From Myxococcota bacterium (GTDB lineage: Bacteria > Myxococcota_A > UBA9160 > UBA6930), in assembly GCA_028285625.1 (NCBI GenBank), contig JANQOX010000015.1:118329-182328 (forward strand): 64,000 nt of DNA, in the 5' to 3' direction. Position 1 is the first letter of the stretch. Every line of letters begins with the position of its first letter. The translations under genes were made by a program, and so were the position numbers. The notes beneath the pieces were generated by a model, which saw only the letters and a program-made list of their open reading frames with translations, was not told where the DNA came from and did not search any database. This document shows positions 34,002 through 43,080 of the stretch, piece by piece.

Positions 34002-35183
34002 ATGGGTATCCCTGAACCGTTCACGCGCGAGCACGTCCAGGCGAGGTCAGGGGACGACGCTTTCCAACCCTACGTGGGGTTCCTGCGTTCGAGGGAACCC
34101 TATGCGTCGATGATCGCGAGCAACCCCTGGCTCCGCCCCCCGGACTACGGTCGGCCGCTGCCCGAGGAGGGCGGGTACTGGGACACCACCGTCGGGCGCA
34201 AGCACCCGGACTGGGCAGACGTCGCGCTCCCGACGCGTACCCAGGACATCGAGCGCATCCGCCACGATCTGTACGAGTGGGGCTTCGCCCTTCTCGACGA
34301 AGCCTTCTCGGCGACACAGACGGAATTGCTGCGCGAACGCGTCGCCAGTCAGGCGGCGGCCGAGCGGGCTGCGAAGCTGTCCGAGCCCACGCCCTTCCTG
34401 CAGCTCGTCTGGGCGCTGATCAACAAGGGCGAGGTCTTCCGTCGCATCCTCGAGTTCGAGCCCGCTGCCATGCAGGGCGCGGCCGTGGTCGAGCAGATCC
34501 TGAAGGAGACCCTGGGGCCGGGCTTTCGCTACTACAGCTTCATCTCGAACATCGCCTTTCCCGACTGCTATCCGCAGGGGCTTCACCAGGACCAGAGTGC
34601 AATCCACCCTTGGATCACAAGGGAGGCGCCGGTCCTGGTCAACGTGGTGAGCCTGCTCGACGACGTGGATGAGCACAACGGCGGCACCCTGGTGATCCCC
34701 GGCTCGCATCGATCCGTCGCGGATGCCGTTGCGAAGGGGGAGCCCGTCGGTGCGCTGCCGCCCGCCATCAACATGGAAGCGCCGGCCGGGACGGTGCTGC
34801 TGATGGACGGCCGGCTCCTGCACGGAACCGGCGTGAACCGGAGCGCGAACGAGCGGATCATCCTCACGAACAGCTGCGTGAAGCCCTGGCTCACCACCCA
34901 GGAGAACTGGCAGCTGCTCGTCGCGCCCGAAGTGCTGGACGTGGCCAGCCCAAAGCTGCTCGCGAGGCTCGGGTTCCAGGCCACGGTGAACCACTTCGTG
35001 ACCGACGGCCTCGGCGCGGGCGGCTCGGGCCGGCCCGACGACGAGCGCGCGCGCATCCTCGGCTTTCGCCGCGCTCTGGACGAGGGCCGTTTCGAGCGCA
35101 TCGGCGAGCTCACGCCCGATGACGTCGCTTCCGAAAGCCGCCCGACCTACACCTTCGAACAGGTGAAGCAGCGCCAGGGCTGA
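34002..35183 (+). CDS. phytanoyl-CoA dioxygenase (PhyH)-family protein
   Basis: A 393-residue Fe(II)/2-oxoglutarate-dependent dioxygenase-like protein. The iron triad is His195 and Asp197 (HQDQ) with His274 (LHGTGVNRS), and Arg280 is placed to bind 2-oxoglutarate. The GGTLVIPGSHRS loop is typical of PhyH proteins. The start is ATG at 34002 with GGAGGG six bases upstream. Substrates in this family range from fatty acyl-CoA to secondary metabolites and cannot be assigned. It diverges from cls across 123 bp and converges on the pantothenate kinase gene with a 9-bp gap. Confidence 0.88.
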   Translation: MGIPEPFTREHVQARSGDDAFQPYVGFLRSREPYASMIASNPWLRPPDYGRPLPEEGGYWDTTVGRKHPDWADVALPTRTQDIERIRHDLYEWGFALLDEAFSATQTELLRERVASQAAAERAAKLSEPTPFLQLVWALINKGEVFRRILEFEPAAMQGAAVVEQILKETLGPGFRYYSFISNIAFPDCYPQGLHQDQSAIHPWITREAPVLVNVVSLLDDVDEHNGGTLVIPGSHRSVADAVAKGEPVGALPPAINMEAPAGTVLLMDGRLLHGTGVNRSANERIILTNSCVKPWLTTQENWQLLVAPEVLDVASPKLLARLGFQATVNHFVTDGLGAGGSGRPDDERARILGFRRALDEGRFERIGELTPDDVASESRPTYTFEQVKQRQG

Positions 35184-35192
35184 ACTCGCGCG

Positions 35193-36044
35193 CTAGCGCC
35201 CCAGCCGCAGCGCCCCCACCGCGCCGGCGAACTCGCCGCCTTCGAGGAAGACGACCTCGTGGCCGAAGGCGCTGGTGATGAGCTGGAGTACGTCGCGAAG
35301 TGAGGGGTTGTCGCGCAGGGTCGAGCCGCCGAAGACGACGCGACGCACCGGGCGCCCCTGGGCCGAGCCGAGTCCGGCGCAGATGAGGGCCACGTTCTCT
35401 CCGACGAGGCCCATGATCGCCTGGGCCAGGTCTTCGGGGCTGGCGTCGCTGGCCTCGGGCCGGGCGAGCTTGCCGAAGTTCGCCGCGGTGAGGTCGCCGG
35501 TGAGCGCGATCTCGCCCGGGCGATAGATGTCCGAGACCAGCAGGTCTACGTGTCGGCGGTCGCCCCCGGCGGCCAGCCGCGCCAGCGCACCGAAGTCGCG
35601 CTCGCCCACCAGCAGGCCGCCGAGCCCGATCACCGTTCCGCCGCCCAGGGCGGTGCCCCCCACCCGATGGACGGCCAGGCCGTCGGCCAGCATCACCGAG
35701 GTGCCCGTGCCGAGCGAGACCAGCAGGTAAGGGTCGTCGCCGGCGAGGCCCTGCTCCTTCAGCAGGTAGGCCGCGCCGCTGCCCCAGGCCGCGAACTCCA
35801 TCACGCGAACCGGGGTCGGTAGGCCACCGCGTTCAGCCAGCCGGCCGGCCAGATCGGCCGAGCCCGCGCCCGTGAGGCCCAGGTGGGCCGGGGCCAGCTC
35901 GGCCAGGGCGGCGTCCAGGGCGGCCGGGTCCGCGGCCGGCACCAGGCGCCGCTCTTCGCGGCCGTCGGCGTGCTGGATCGCCAGCTTGGCCAGGGTGGCC
36001 CCGGCGTCCACGCCGACCGCAGCGGCCTCGTTCGCCCGGTTCAC
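35193..36044 (-). CDS. coaW: type II pantothenate kinase
   Basis: About 283 residues of the ASKHA-fold type II pantothenate kinase (CoaW/eukaryotic PanK-like), the first step of CoA synthesis. Seen are the phosphate-1 loop VGVDAGATLAKLAI, LLVSLGTGTSVMLADG, the RVGGTALGGGTVIGLG motif and a C-terminal VVFGGSTLRDNPSLRD. The start is uncertain: GTG at 36044 gives MNRANEAAAVGVD, a family-like beginning, while GTGs at 36071 and 36095 also read in frame. Genes of this type are scattered in deltaproteobacteria; a PanE-like gene is in this window. Confidence 0.85.
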   Translation of the reverse strand: MNRANEAAAVGVDAGATLAKLAIQHADGREERRLVPAADPAALDAALAELAPAHLGLTGAGSADLAGRLAERGGLPTPVRVMEFAAWGSGAAYLLKEQGLAGDDPYLLVSLGTGTSVMLADGLAVHRVGGTALGGGTVIGLGGLLVGERDFGALARLAAGGDRRHVDLLVSDIYRPGEIALTGDLTAANFGKLARPEASDASPEDLAQAIMGLVGENVALICAGLGSAQGRPVRRVVFGGSTLRDNPSLRDVLQLITSAFGHEVVFLEGGEFAGAVGALRLGR

Positions 36045-36101
36045 CTGATTCGCTTCGCTCGTGTCGCCCACGCCGTCGACCGATACCCTCTTCACCGCGC
36101 C

Positions 36102-37799
36102 ATGTATACCCGGTTCTACGGCCTTCGGGAGAAGCCCTTCTCGCTGACTCCCGACCCCCGGTTCCTGTTCCTCTCCGAGGCGCACCGGGAGGCCCTGGCT
36201 CATCTGCTCTACGGCGTCGAGCAGGGCGAGGGCTTCATGGCCGTGGTGGGCGAGGTGGGCACCGGCAAGACCACGCTCTGCCGCACGCTGCTCGAGCGCA
36301 TCGACCCGGCCACCGAGGTGGCGTTCATCTTCCACCCCCAGCTGAACGGCCTCGAGCTGCTCCAGGCCGTGAACGCCGAGCTGGGCCTGCCGCATCACGT
36401 CGAATCGCGTCGCGATCTGCTCGATGCGCTGAACCAGTTCCTGCTGGCCAAGAAGCTCGAAGACCGCCGCGTGCTCGTGATCGTGGACGAGGCCCAGACC
36501 CTCGAGCACGACGCGCTCGAGCAGCTTCGGCTGCTGTCGAACCTGGAGACCGAGACCGAGAAGCTCATCCAGATCATCCTGCTCGGGCAGCCCGAGCTCG
36601 ACGCGATCCTGGAGCTTCCGGATCACCGGCAGCTGCGTCAGCGCATCACCGTGCACTGGCACCTGCGGCCGATGACGGGCGCCGAGACGCGCGACTACGT
36701 CGACCACCGCATGCGCGTGGCCGCCGGTGCCCGGCGCCAGGTCTTCACGCCGCGTGCGCTGGCCGAGATCGCGCGCCGCAGCGAGGGCGTGCCGCGCCTG
36801 ATCAACGCGCTGTGTGATCGTTCGCTGCTCGCGGCCTATGGCGAGGGACGCGAGGACGTCGACACGCGCATCGTCCGCCAGGCCGCGCGCGAGCTGCGCG
36901 GCGAGACCGATCGCGCGCCCTCGTGGGTCACGCGCATGGGTCTGGCGGCTGCTGGCGGTCTGGCTGCCGCTGCCGTGGGCGCGCTCGTCTGGTGGATGCT
37001 CGGCTCCGGGCCGTTCGCCAGCCCGACGGCCGAGCGCGAAGCACCGCAGGAGCGCCCCGCAGCGAGCCAGGCGGCCATTCCGGCCGTCTCCACGGCGCCG
37101 CGCGACATCGACACCGCACCCATCCCGGCCGAGACGTCGGCCCCGGCGCAGACCCCTGCACCCGACCTGGATGTCCTGCTGGCCAGCAGCTCGCCCGCGC
37201 GAACGGCCGCGCGTTCGGCCGATGCGCTCCTCGTGGCCTGGGGGCTCGAACCCATCGGTGCCCAGCATCTGTCGTTGGGTCAGGCGCTCGACACCCTGCG
37301 CGAGAACGGCCTGTACACGCTTCGTTTCGAGCGCACGAGCCTCGTGCAGCTGCAGTCGCTCGGGCATCCGGCACTGCTGGTGATCCCCGCTCTCGACGGT
37401 GCACCGCGTGCGGCCGTGCTTCGCGACGTGACCGCCGAGGCCGCCGTGCTCGAAGGGCTCGGCGACGCACCCCAGACCGTCCCCCGTGACGAACTCGAAC
37501 GAGCCTGGCGCGGCCAGGCCTACGTGGGCTGGCGCGACTACGCCGTGCTGCCCGAGGTGCTGCGCCCGGGCGCCACGGGGCGTCCCGTCACCTGGCTGCA
37601 GGACGCGCTGCGCGGTTTCGGCCTCTATGCCGGCGAAGCCACGGGCGTCTACGACGAGACCACGATCAACGCCGTCCGCGCCTTCCAGGAGGTCACGGGC
37701 CTCGCGGTGGATGGCACCGTCGGGACCGAGACGAAGATCCGCCTCTACCAGCTGTCCGAGGCGCACGACGCGCCGCGGCTGGGTGCAGGTGAGTCGTGA
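36102..37799 (+). CDS. exeA: ExeA/GspA-type AAA ATPase with peptidoglycan-binding domain
   Basis: A 565-residue membrane ATPase like Aeromonas ExeA, which with ExeB helps insert the type II secretin into the cell wall. The order is an AAA domain with Walker A GEVGTGKTT (50-58) and Walker B VLVIVDEAQ (about 124-132), a C-terminal helical part to about 270, one membrane helix (about 279-300), a Pro-rich linker, then a periplasmic part ending in a peptidoglycan-binding fold (about 490-555, with VTWLQDALRGFGLYAGEATG). gspB follows with a four-base overlap. No other secretion genes are present here. Confidence 0.9.
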   Translation: MYTRFYGLREKPFSLTPDPRFLFLSEAHREALAHLLYGVEQGEGFMAVVGEVGTGKTTLCRTLLERIDPATEVAFIFHPQLNGLELLQAVNAELGLPHHVESRRDLLDALNQFLLAKKLEDRRVLVIVDEAQTLEHDALEQLRLLSNLETETEKLIQIILLGQPELDAILELPDHRQLRQRITVHWHLRPMTGAETRDYVDHRMRVAAGARRQVFTPRALAEIARRSEGVPRLINALCDRSLLAAYGEGREDVDTRIVRQAARELRGETDRAPSWVTRMGLAAAGGLAAAAVGALVWWMLGSGPFASPTAEREAPQERPAASQAAIPAVSTAPRDIDTAPIPAETSAPAQTPAPDLDVLLASSSPARTAARSADALLVAWGLEPIGAQHLSLGQALDTLRENGLYTLRFERTSLVQLQSLGHPALLVIPALDGAPRAAVLRDVTAEAAVLEGLGDAPQTVPRDELERAWRGQAYVGWRDYAVLPEVLRPGATGRPVTWLQDALRGFGLYAGEATGVYDETTINAVRAFQEVTGLAVDGTVGTETKIRLYQLSEAHDAPRLGAGES

Positions 37800-38554
37800 G
37801 TTCGATCCTGAAGGCGCTGCAGCGTGTCGAAGGCGAGCGCCGCCGCGCCCGCGAGACGGCCACGACCCCGGGCCGCGAGTTCGTGTCCGACTCGAGCGCC
37901 AACCCCGCCCCGCCTCCGCGTCGCCGCACCGGCCTCTGGCTGGGTGCCACCGTGGCCGCCTTCGGCGTGGGCGTGGCGCTGGCCACCCTGCTGTGGCCGC
38001 GGCTCGATCCGGCCCCGTCACCGGAACGGGCGACCACCGCACCGCCCCAGGCCCGAGCCCTGGGCGAACCGCGCCCCGCGCAAGCGCCGCCGACGCGGCC
38101 GGTCCCGCGAGAGCGCGTTGCGCTGGTCCCAGGGGAGCGCGTTGCGCCGGTCCCACGGGAACGCGCAGCGCTGGTCCCGCCGCCGCCCGCGGCAGAGAGA
38201 CCCGATCCGACGCCGGCTCCGCCCATGCTACGGGCCGCTCGACCGGCACCGCGCCCGGCACCGACTCGAACCCAATCTCCGCCCGCGGCGCCCAACCCCG
38301 AACCCGCCCCGTCCGCCTCGCCCGCCCCGCCCGACGTGGCGCTCATCCCGCCCATGCCGCCCGTGCGCGTCGAGGGCACCGTCTGGCACCCCAAGGCCGA
38401 GCGGCGCCTGGCCACGGTGCGGGTGGACCAGGGCGAGCCCGTGCAGCTTCACGAGGGAGACGCGGTGGGCCGGCTGGTGGTGGCCGAGATCGAACCCTCC
38501 GGCGTGGTGTTCCTGCACGCCGGCGACCGGGTCCGCCGCGCGGTCGGCGAATAG
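37796..38554 (+). CDS. gspB: general secretion pathway protein B (ExeB-like)
   Basis: A 252-residue bitopic protein: a short cytoplasmic N-terminus starting MSSILKALQRVEGERR, a typical GspB beginning; a membrane helix (about 46-66); a long Pro/Ala/Arg-rich periplasmic linker; and a C-terminal beta-domain (about 180-250) with VRVEGTVWHPKAERRL. GspB partners GspA/ExeA in secretin assembly. The linker holds three consecutive eight-residue repeats of the type PRERVALV. The GTG start overlaps exeA (GTGA). Confidence 0.88.
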   Translation: MSSILKALQRVEGERRRARETATTPGREFVSDSSANPAPPPRRRTGLWLGATVAAFGVGVALATLLWPRLDPAPSPERATTAPPQARALGEPRPAQAPPTRPVPRERVALVPGERVAPVPRERAALVPPPPAAERPDPTPAPPMLRAARPAPRPAPTRTQSPPAAPNPEPAPSASPAPPDVALIPPMPPVRVEGTVWHPKAERRLATVRVDQGEPVQLHEGDAVGRLVVAEIEPSGVVFLHAGDRVRRAVGE

Positions 38555-38561
38555 TCCGAGC

Positions 38562-39053
38562 GTGTCCGGGGAGACCACCCTCGGCGTGGTGGCCGACAGC
38601 CACGGCCACCTCTGCGACGACACCCTGCGTGCCATGCAGGGGGTCGAGCTGATCCTGCACGCGGGTGACGTGGGTGGCCCCGCGGTACTCGAACGCCTCT
38701 CGGCCATCGCCCCGGTGCTGGTGGCAGTGGGCAACGGCGACCCCGACCTGGCGAATCAGTTGCCCTGGGAGCAGCGCGTCGAGATCGACGAGCACCGCAT
38801 CCTGCTCTGCCACTGGTACGACAACTTCGGGCAGATCCACCCGAAGGTCGCCCGCGAGCTCGAGGCGTTCCGTCCCCACGTTCTGGTCTACGGGCACACC
38901 CACGAGGCCGTGAACGAACCCCACGACGGCCGCTTGCACTTCAACCCCGGCTACTCGGGCCCGCCGGGCCTGGGTCGCCCCCGCAGCGTGGGCCGCCTGC
39001 ACCTGTCGCCCGAGGGCATTCGCGGCGAGTTGCTGGAGCTGCCGACGCGCTAG
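38562..39053 (+). CDS. YfcE-type metallophosphoesterase
   Basis: A 163-residue calcineurin-like phosphodiesterase of the YfcE/MJ0936 group. Metal-binding blocks are all present: ADSHGH near the start, HAGDVGG, VGNGD, the lone His in LCHWYD and YGHTHE near residue 110. Such enzymes hydrolyse phosphodiesters in vitro and their natural substrates are rarely known. The GTG start is 7 bp after gspB, so it may be cotranscribed with exeA-gspB, but no functional link is evident. It converges with the next lipoprotein gene. Confidence 0.9.
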   Translation: MSGETTLGVVADSHGHLCDDTLRAMQGVELILHAGDVGGPAVLERLSAIAPVLVAVGNGDPDLANQLPWEQRVEIDEHRILLCHWYDNFGQIHPKVARELEAFRPHVLVYGHTHEAVNEPHDGRLHFNPGYSGPPGLGRPRSVGRLHLSPEGIRGELLELPTR

Positions 39054-39065
39054 GCCATCCCAGAA

Positions 39066-39635
39066 CTACCGAACCGCATCCTCGCGGCGGCTCATGGGGC
39101 GCGGGCGCAGGCGGGCGGCGACGTTGGCGAAGAAGTCGCTCTCGAGCTTGCCCGTCGAGTAGGCGTCGAACCACTCGAACGTGAACGGGAAGACCGAGGT
39201 GCCGTTGCCCTTGCGCACCTGCATGCGCATGGAGAGCACGACCTTCACCTCGGTGCGCATGGGGCCGCGTCGCCGGATGATCACGTTGGCCGAGGCGTGG
39301 CGCTGCACCACGTCGTGGGTGTAGCCGAAGGTCGTACCGCGGGTGCCCTCGTGGGCGTGGGCCGCGGCGTAGCGCGTCTCGGGTACCGAGATCACGCCGC
39401 TCTCCTTCTCGACCTCGCCGATCAGCAGATTCGCGTCGGCGATCTCGTCGATCACGGCCTCCCAGACGTCGTCGTAGCTGGCCTCGAAGAGGTGGCTGCG
39501 CACCGGCGCGCCCCGCTCTCCCGGCGTTCCCAGTGGCTGGGGCGCGACGTCGGGCGTGGTGCAGCCCAGGAGCAGTCCGGCAGTGAGAGCGAGCGCGACC
39601 GCGGACAGGCGCGCACGGAGGTGGGCGAGGGTCAT
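39066..39635 (-). CDS. lipoprotein of unknown function
   Basis: A 189-residue predicted lipoprotein with a signal (about 8-25) ending GLLLGC. The mature part has alternating beta strands (SHLFEASYDDVWEAVIDEIA, NVIIRRRGP, EVKVVLSMRM) resembling the fold of small envelope lipoproteins with an NTF2- or DUF4136-like character. I cannot name the family. GAGGG-like bases precede the ATG. It is adjacent to, but not overlapping, the DUF4097 gene upstream on the same strand. Confidence 0.7.
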   Translation of the reverse strand: MTLAHLRARLSAVALALTAGLLLGCTTPDVAPQPLGTPGERGAPVRSHLFEASYDDVWEAVIDEIADANLLIGEVEKESGVISVPETRYAAAHAHEGTRGTTFGYTHDVVQRHASANVIIRRRGPMRTEVKVVLSMRMQVRKGNGTSVFPFTFEWFDAYSTGKLESDFFANVAARLRPRPMSRREDAVR

Positions 39636-39723
39636 GGCCCGGAGGGTCGGGTCGGGGCGCCCCGCGCGAATGACCGCAGGTGGTCATTCGCATGACCGTC
39701 CCGCGGCGGTCCAACCGTGGTGG

Positions 39724-40638
39724 CTAGCGCAGCGAGATCGTTCCGTTGCTGGCGCGCAGTCGGATGGGCACGCCGCCCACGCCGAGCACACCCTTCAGCC
39801 GGCCCGCCCGCTTCGAGCCGGCCTCGAGCTCGCGCGAGCTGCGGATCACGCCGTTGTCCACGCGGATGTCCACGTCGCCGTCGGCGTCGTCGGGCAGCTC
39901 CAGCACGATGCGCCCGTTGCTGGTGGCGAGCTGCACGCCGCCCTTGCCCAGGGCGTCGAGCTCGCAGTGGATGGTGCCGTTGCTGGTGGCGGCATCGACC
40001 GTGCCCTTGTGGTCTTCGAGCTCGATCTTGCCGTTGCTCGAGCGCGCGACGAGCCGGCCGCAGGTGCAGTCGGTCTTCACCTTGGCGTTGCTGGTGCTGA
40101 TGTCGACGTCGCCCACGACGTTCTCCACGCGCACCACGCCGTTGCTGTTCTTGGCCTTCACGTGAGCGTGCACGCCGTCCACGTGCACGCGGCCGTTGGC
40201 GGCGAGCACCAGCACGCGCAGGTCGCGGGGCACCCGTACTTCGAGGTCGGCTCGGCCGCGGCGGTTCCAGCCCGAGGGGATGTCGACGTCCACATCCAGG
40301 TCGCCGCTGCCGTCCTCGCGCGCCTGCACGCGGATCTCGTCGACCATGCGGCGGGCGACCTCGACCGACTCGGCCCGTGCGGTCTTCTCGATGCGGATCG
40401 AGACGTCCCCGCGGTCTTCGGCGATCACGGTGGTGTTGCCGTTGGCATTGTCGATGCGGATGCCGCCGCCCGGCGGACGCTCGTAGGCCTGCGTGTCCTC
40501 GCCGGTGGCCCGCTCGCTCCAGGGGATGCCCGAGAGCAGCGAGCGCAAGAACCCGCCAAAGCCGCCCCGGTGGCCACCTCCACACTCCTCTTCCTCGAGC
40601 CCGTCGCGTTCGAAGTCGCGGTCGTGGTCGCGGCTCAT
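39724..40638 (-). CDS. DUF4097-type beta-helix protein
   Basis: A 304-residue protein in which residues about 60-304 are a right-handed beta-repeat. Each turn of about 14-20 residues carries an SNG/NNG-type corner (NANGNT, AANGRV, NSNGVV, SSNGKI, TSNGTI, TSNGRI, VDNGVI, ASNGTI). This is the DUF4097/DUF4098 adhesin-like architecture. The N-terminal 45 residues are charged and include a Gly-rich segment without a signal peptide, so the protein looks cytoplasmic. The function of the family is not established. It has a 44-bp gap to the rhomboid gene. Confidence 0.8.
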   Translation of the reverse strand: MSRDHDRDFERDGLEEEECGGGHRGGFGGFLRSLLSGIPWSERATGEDTQAYERPPGGGIRIDNANGNTTVIAEDRGDVSIRIEKTARAESVEVARRMVDEIRVQAREDGSGDLDVDVDIPSGWNRRGRADLEVRVPRDLRVLVLAANGRVHVDGVHAHVKAKNSNGVVRVENVVGDVDISTSNAKVKTDCTCGRLVARSSNGKIELEDHKGTVDAATSNGTIHCELDALGKGGVQLATSNGRIVLELPDDADGDVDIRVDNGVIRSSRELEAGSKRAGRLKGVLGVGGVPIRLRASNGTISLR

Positions 40639-40681
40639 GCACTACCCCCGATGGCCGGGCGGCGCTTCGGATCCCCACCCA

Positions 40682-41425
40682 CTAGTGGATGGTCCTGTCG
40701 TTGTGGCGGCGTTCGTCTTCATTGCGCACGGCGCGGAGGTTCCGGCGCATCTTCCAGCGCCGGAGGCGCCAGCGCAGCTTGTCGAAGGACAGCCCGCCGT
40801 CGATTCCCATCCGACGCAGCAGGATCCAGCCTACGAATACGCCCCCCAGGTGGCCGATGTGGCTCACATTGGGCGGCCCCAGAATCAGCTCGAAGATCAG
40901 GATGAAGGGAATGAAGTAGATCGCCTTCATCGGGATCGGCGGGAAGAGCAGCATGATGGTGCGGTCGGGCCACATCAGCGAATAGGCGAGCAGCACACCG
41001 AAGACCGCACCCGAGGCGCCCAGGGTCGGCAGGAACCACGCGGGCGTGGCCACGCCGAACAGCATCAGCAGCCCGGGCCACGCGGCGATGATGATGCCGG
41101 CGCCGATGCCGACCATCAGGTAGAAGCGCAAGAAGCGCTTGGTGCCCCATGCCGCTGCGACGTTCGAGCCGAACATCCAGAGCGCCAGCATGTTGAAGGC
41201 GATGTGCGTGATGCTTCCCGTGGCGTGGAGCCACATGTAGGTGGCCGGCTGCCAGAAGAACCCGCCCTGCCAGACCAGCTCGGGTCGCACCGCGAACAGC
41301 GGGGTCACGATCGGGAACAGGTTCTGGAGCAGGTACACGCCGACGTTGGCGATCAGCAAGTACTTGATCACGTCGGGCGTCTGGGGCGGCCCGAAGCTCA
41401 CCTGCTGTCCACCGCGTCCGTACAA
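40682..41425 (-). CDS. rhomboid-family intramembrane serine protease
   Basis: A 247-residue, six-helix rhomboid. Catalytic Ser138 is in GASGAVFG and the partner His192 in the HLGG motif of SHIGHLGG. Asn78 (HIAFNML) fits the oxyanion-side residue. The C-terminal 40 residues are rich in Arg/Lys and Trp and lie in the cytosol. The typical N-terminal amphipathic part precedes helix 1. Rhomboids cleave transmembrane segments near the membrane surface; no substrate is predicted. The start is the ATG at 41425. Confidence 0.93.
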   Translation of the reverse strand: MYGRGGQQVSFGPPQTPDVIKYLLIANVGVYLLQNLFPIVTPLFAVRPELVWQGGFFWQPATYMWLHATGSITHIAFNMLALWMFGSNVAAAWGTKRFLRFYLMVGIGAGIIIAAWPGLLMLFGVATPAWFLPTLGASGAVFGVLLAYSLMWPDRTIMLLFPPIPMKAIYFIPFILIFELILGPPNVSHIGHLGGVFVGWILLRRMGIDGGLSFDKLRWRLRRWKMRRNLRAVRNEDERRHNDRTIH

Positions 41426-41564
41426 TCGCTTCTCCCACAGGCTCGAGTCCGCGCGAATTGCGCGCGGCTGCGGTGGGCGGGGTCGGGCGCGGATCCCGCG
41501 AACCAGAAGGGAGCCTAATCCCGCTAAGTCATCGGGTCAACGAGGGTTTCACCTTCGAGGCGGG

Positions 41565-42500
41565 TCAGTCATCGGGCGGTCGGAGCGCGTCGATGGCCTG
41601 AAGCGCTGCGTCATGACCGAGCCCCGAGAGGTCGGCGACCGGCAGGGCGAGCTGCAACCGCGCAGCGTGGCGGGCCAGGGCGTCCCGGGTGCGCTCCGGC
41701 CCACCGCAGAGGACGACGTCGGCGAGCGCGTCATCGGGTACGTCGGCGTACCAGGGGTTGAAGCGGCGATAGGCCGCGTGCACCTCGGGGTCGTCGGGGT
41801 CCCCGTGGGGTCGGGCGAAGATCCACATCGATCGGGGGATCGTGTCGGGGTCGCGCCCGACTCTTCGGCAGGCAATGGCCAGGTGCGCCGCCGCCGCGTC
41901 CACCCGGCTCGCGATGGGCGGCAGGTTCACGTCCCAGGCGTCGCCGTGGGTAGCCAGCACACCGAGCAGCTTCGGCCCGCGCGCGGCGACGGTCACCTGT
42001 GGACGGCCCACGGGCGGCACCGGGCGCACCCGCGCGCCGTCGACCTGCACGAAGCGGCCGTCGAAGTGCACGTCTTCGCCTCGCCAGAGCGCGCGCGCCA
42101 CCTGCAGGGTCTCGCCGAGCCACGCCACGCGCTCGCCGGCGGGAGGCACCGCGAGACCGAAACGCCGGTCGGTCGGCTGGCCGCCCACCGACACCAGCAG
42201 CCGGTGACGGCCGGGCGCGATGCGCTCGATCGTCGCCACCGCCTGCGCCAGCTTGGCCGCATTCCAGTGGTGCACCAGGCGGATCGAGCCGATCTCGATG
42301 CGCTCGGTCTGGGCGAGCAGGGCGGTGGCAACCGTCCAGCCGTCCAGGACGTCGCCGTCACCGCGGCTCGGAATCTGCGAGACGTCGCCATCCACGAAGG
42401 CCGCACGGATGCCGCGGGCCTCGGCGTGGCGCACCACGTCGAGGAGCGCCTCGTAGGCGAGACCGTGCCAGCCGAGCGCGATGCCCAGCTCCATGTCCAT
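41565..42500 (-). CDS. LLM-class oxidoreductase
   Basis: A 311-residue luciferase-like TIM-barrel protein, opening MDMELGIALGWHGLAYEALL and with the IRLVHHWNAAKLAQAVATIERIAPGRHRL region typical of the superfamily. It shares the general fold with the LLM gene at 21605 but reads as a different subfamily with short loops. Cofactor FMN or F420 is undetermined. The ATG at 42500 starts 2 bp after the NUDIX stop on the same strand; GGAG is 8 bases upstream. A second ATG two codons later is possible. Confidence 0.82.
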   Translation of the reverse strand: MDMELGIALGWHGLAYEALLDVVRHAEARGIRAAFVDGDVSQIPSRGDGDVLDGWTVATALLAQTERIEIGSIRLVHHWNAAKLAQAVATIERIAPGRHRLLVSVGGQPTDRRFGLAVPPAGERVAWLGETLQVARALWRGEDVHFDGRFVQVDGARVRPVPPVGRPQVTVAARGPKLLGVLATHGDAWDVNLPPIASRVDAAAAHLAIACRRVGRDPDTIPRSMWIFARPHGDPDDPEVHAAYRRFNPWYADVPDDALADVVLCGGPERTRDALARHAARLQLALPVADLSGLGHDAALQAIDALRPPDD

Positions 42501-42502
42501 GT

Positions 42503-43051
42503 TCAGATCTCCGCGGCCCCCGGGAGCAGTCCCAGGTGCCGGGCGGCGTGGAGCAGGGCCAGCGCGCTCTTCGCGTCGCGGATGGTGCCTTCCCAGACCA
42601 TTTCGAGTGCACGCTCGAAGGGCGTGGGCACCACCTCGATCACCTCGTCGTCCTCGAGCCGCTGGGGCACCACCGACAGGTCGAACGCCGCAAAGAGATG
42701 GATCACCTCGTCGGTGAACCCGGGTGTGGTGAGGATCGAGGTCAGGTGCTCGAGACGCCCCGGCCGCCGGCCGACCTCTTCTTCGAGCTCCTTGGCGGCA
42801 CAGACCTCGGGCGCATCTCCGTCGAGCTTGCCGGCGGGGACCTCCCAGATGGTGCCGCCGGCCGCGTGCCGGTACTGCCGGATCAGCAGCACCGTCTCGT
42901 CGTCCTCGAAGGGCACGATCGCCGAGGCGCCGGGGTGGCGGACCACTTCGAGATCGATGCTGCGGCCGCCGGGCAGCTCGGCGCGTTCGATCTGCATCAC
43001 GATGGCGCGGCCGCGGTGGACCACGCGCGGCGCGGGGCGGTCGGAAGTCAC
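42503..43051 (-). CDS. NUDIX hydrolase (ADP-ribose pyrophosphatase-like)
   Basis: A 182-residue NUDIX enzyme. The N-terminal strands VVHRGRAIVMQIERAELP and the SAIVPFEDDETVLLIRQYRHA strand-turn match ADP-ribose pyrophosphatases. The NUDIX box reads GKLDGDAPEVCAAKELEEEVG. Its catalytic part is KELEEEVG, with Lys where Arg is usual, and the preceding loop appears one residue shorter than the standard GX5EX7REUXEEXGU. Activity on ADP-ribose is likely by family but unproven. It is followed by the LLM gene after 2 bp. Confidence 0.87.
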   Translation of the reverse strand: MTSDRPAPRVVHRGRAIVMQIERAELPGGRSIDLEVVRHPGASAIVPFEDDETVLLIRQYRHAAGGTIWEVPAGKLDGDAPEVCAAKELEEEVGRRPGRLEHLTSILTTPGFTDEVIHLFAAFDLSVVPQRLEDDEVIEVVPTPFERALEMVWEGTIRDAKSALALLHAARHLGLLPGAAEI

Positions 43052-43080
43052 GCGCGGAGAGTAGGGGTACTCTGCGCATC

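Noticed and set aside
35193..38261. A 1022-codon open frame on the minus strand containing the pantothenate kinase
   Set aside because: Only its C-terminal 280 or so codons have kinase motifs; the rest is antisense to exeA and gspB.
36102..39053. A complete type II secretion operon
   Set aside because: Only ExeA- and GspB-like genes are present; the following gene is an unrelated phosphoesterase.
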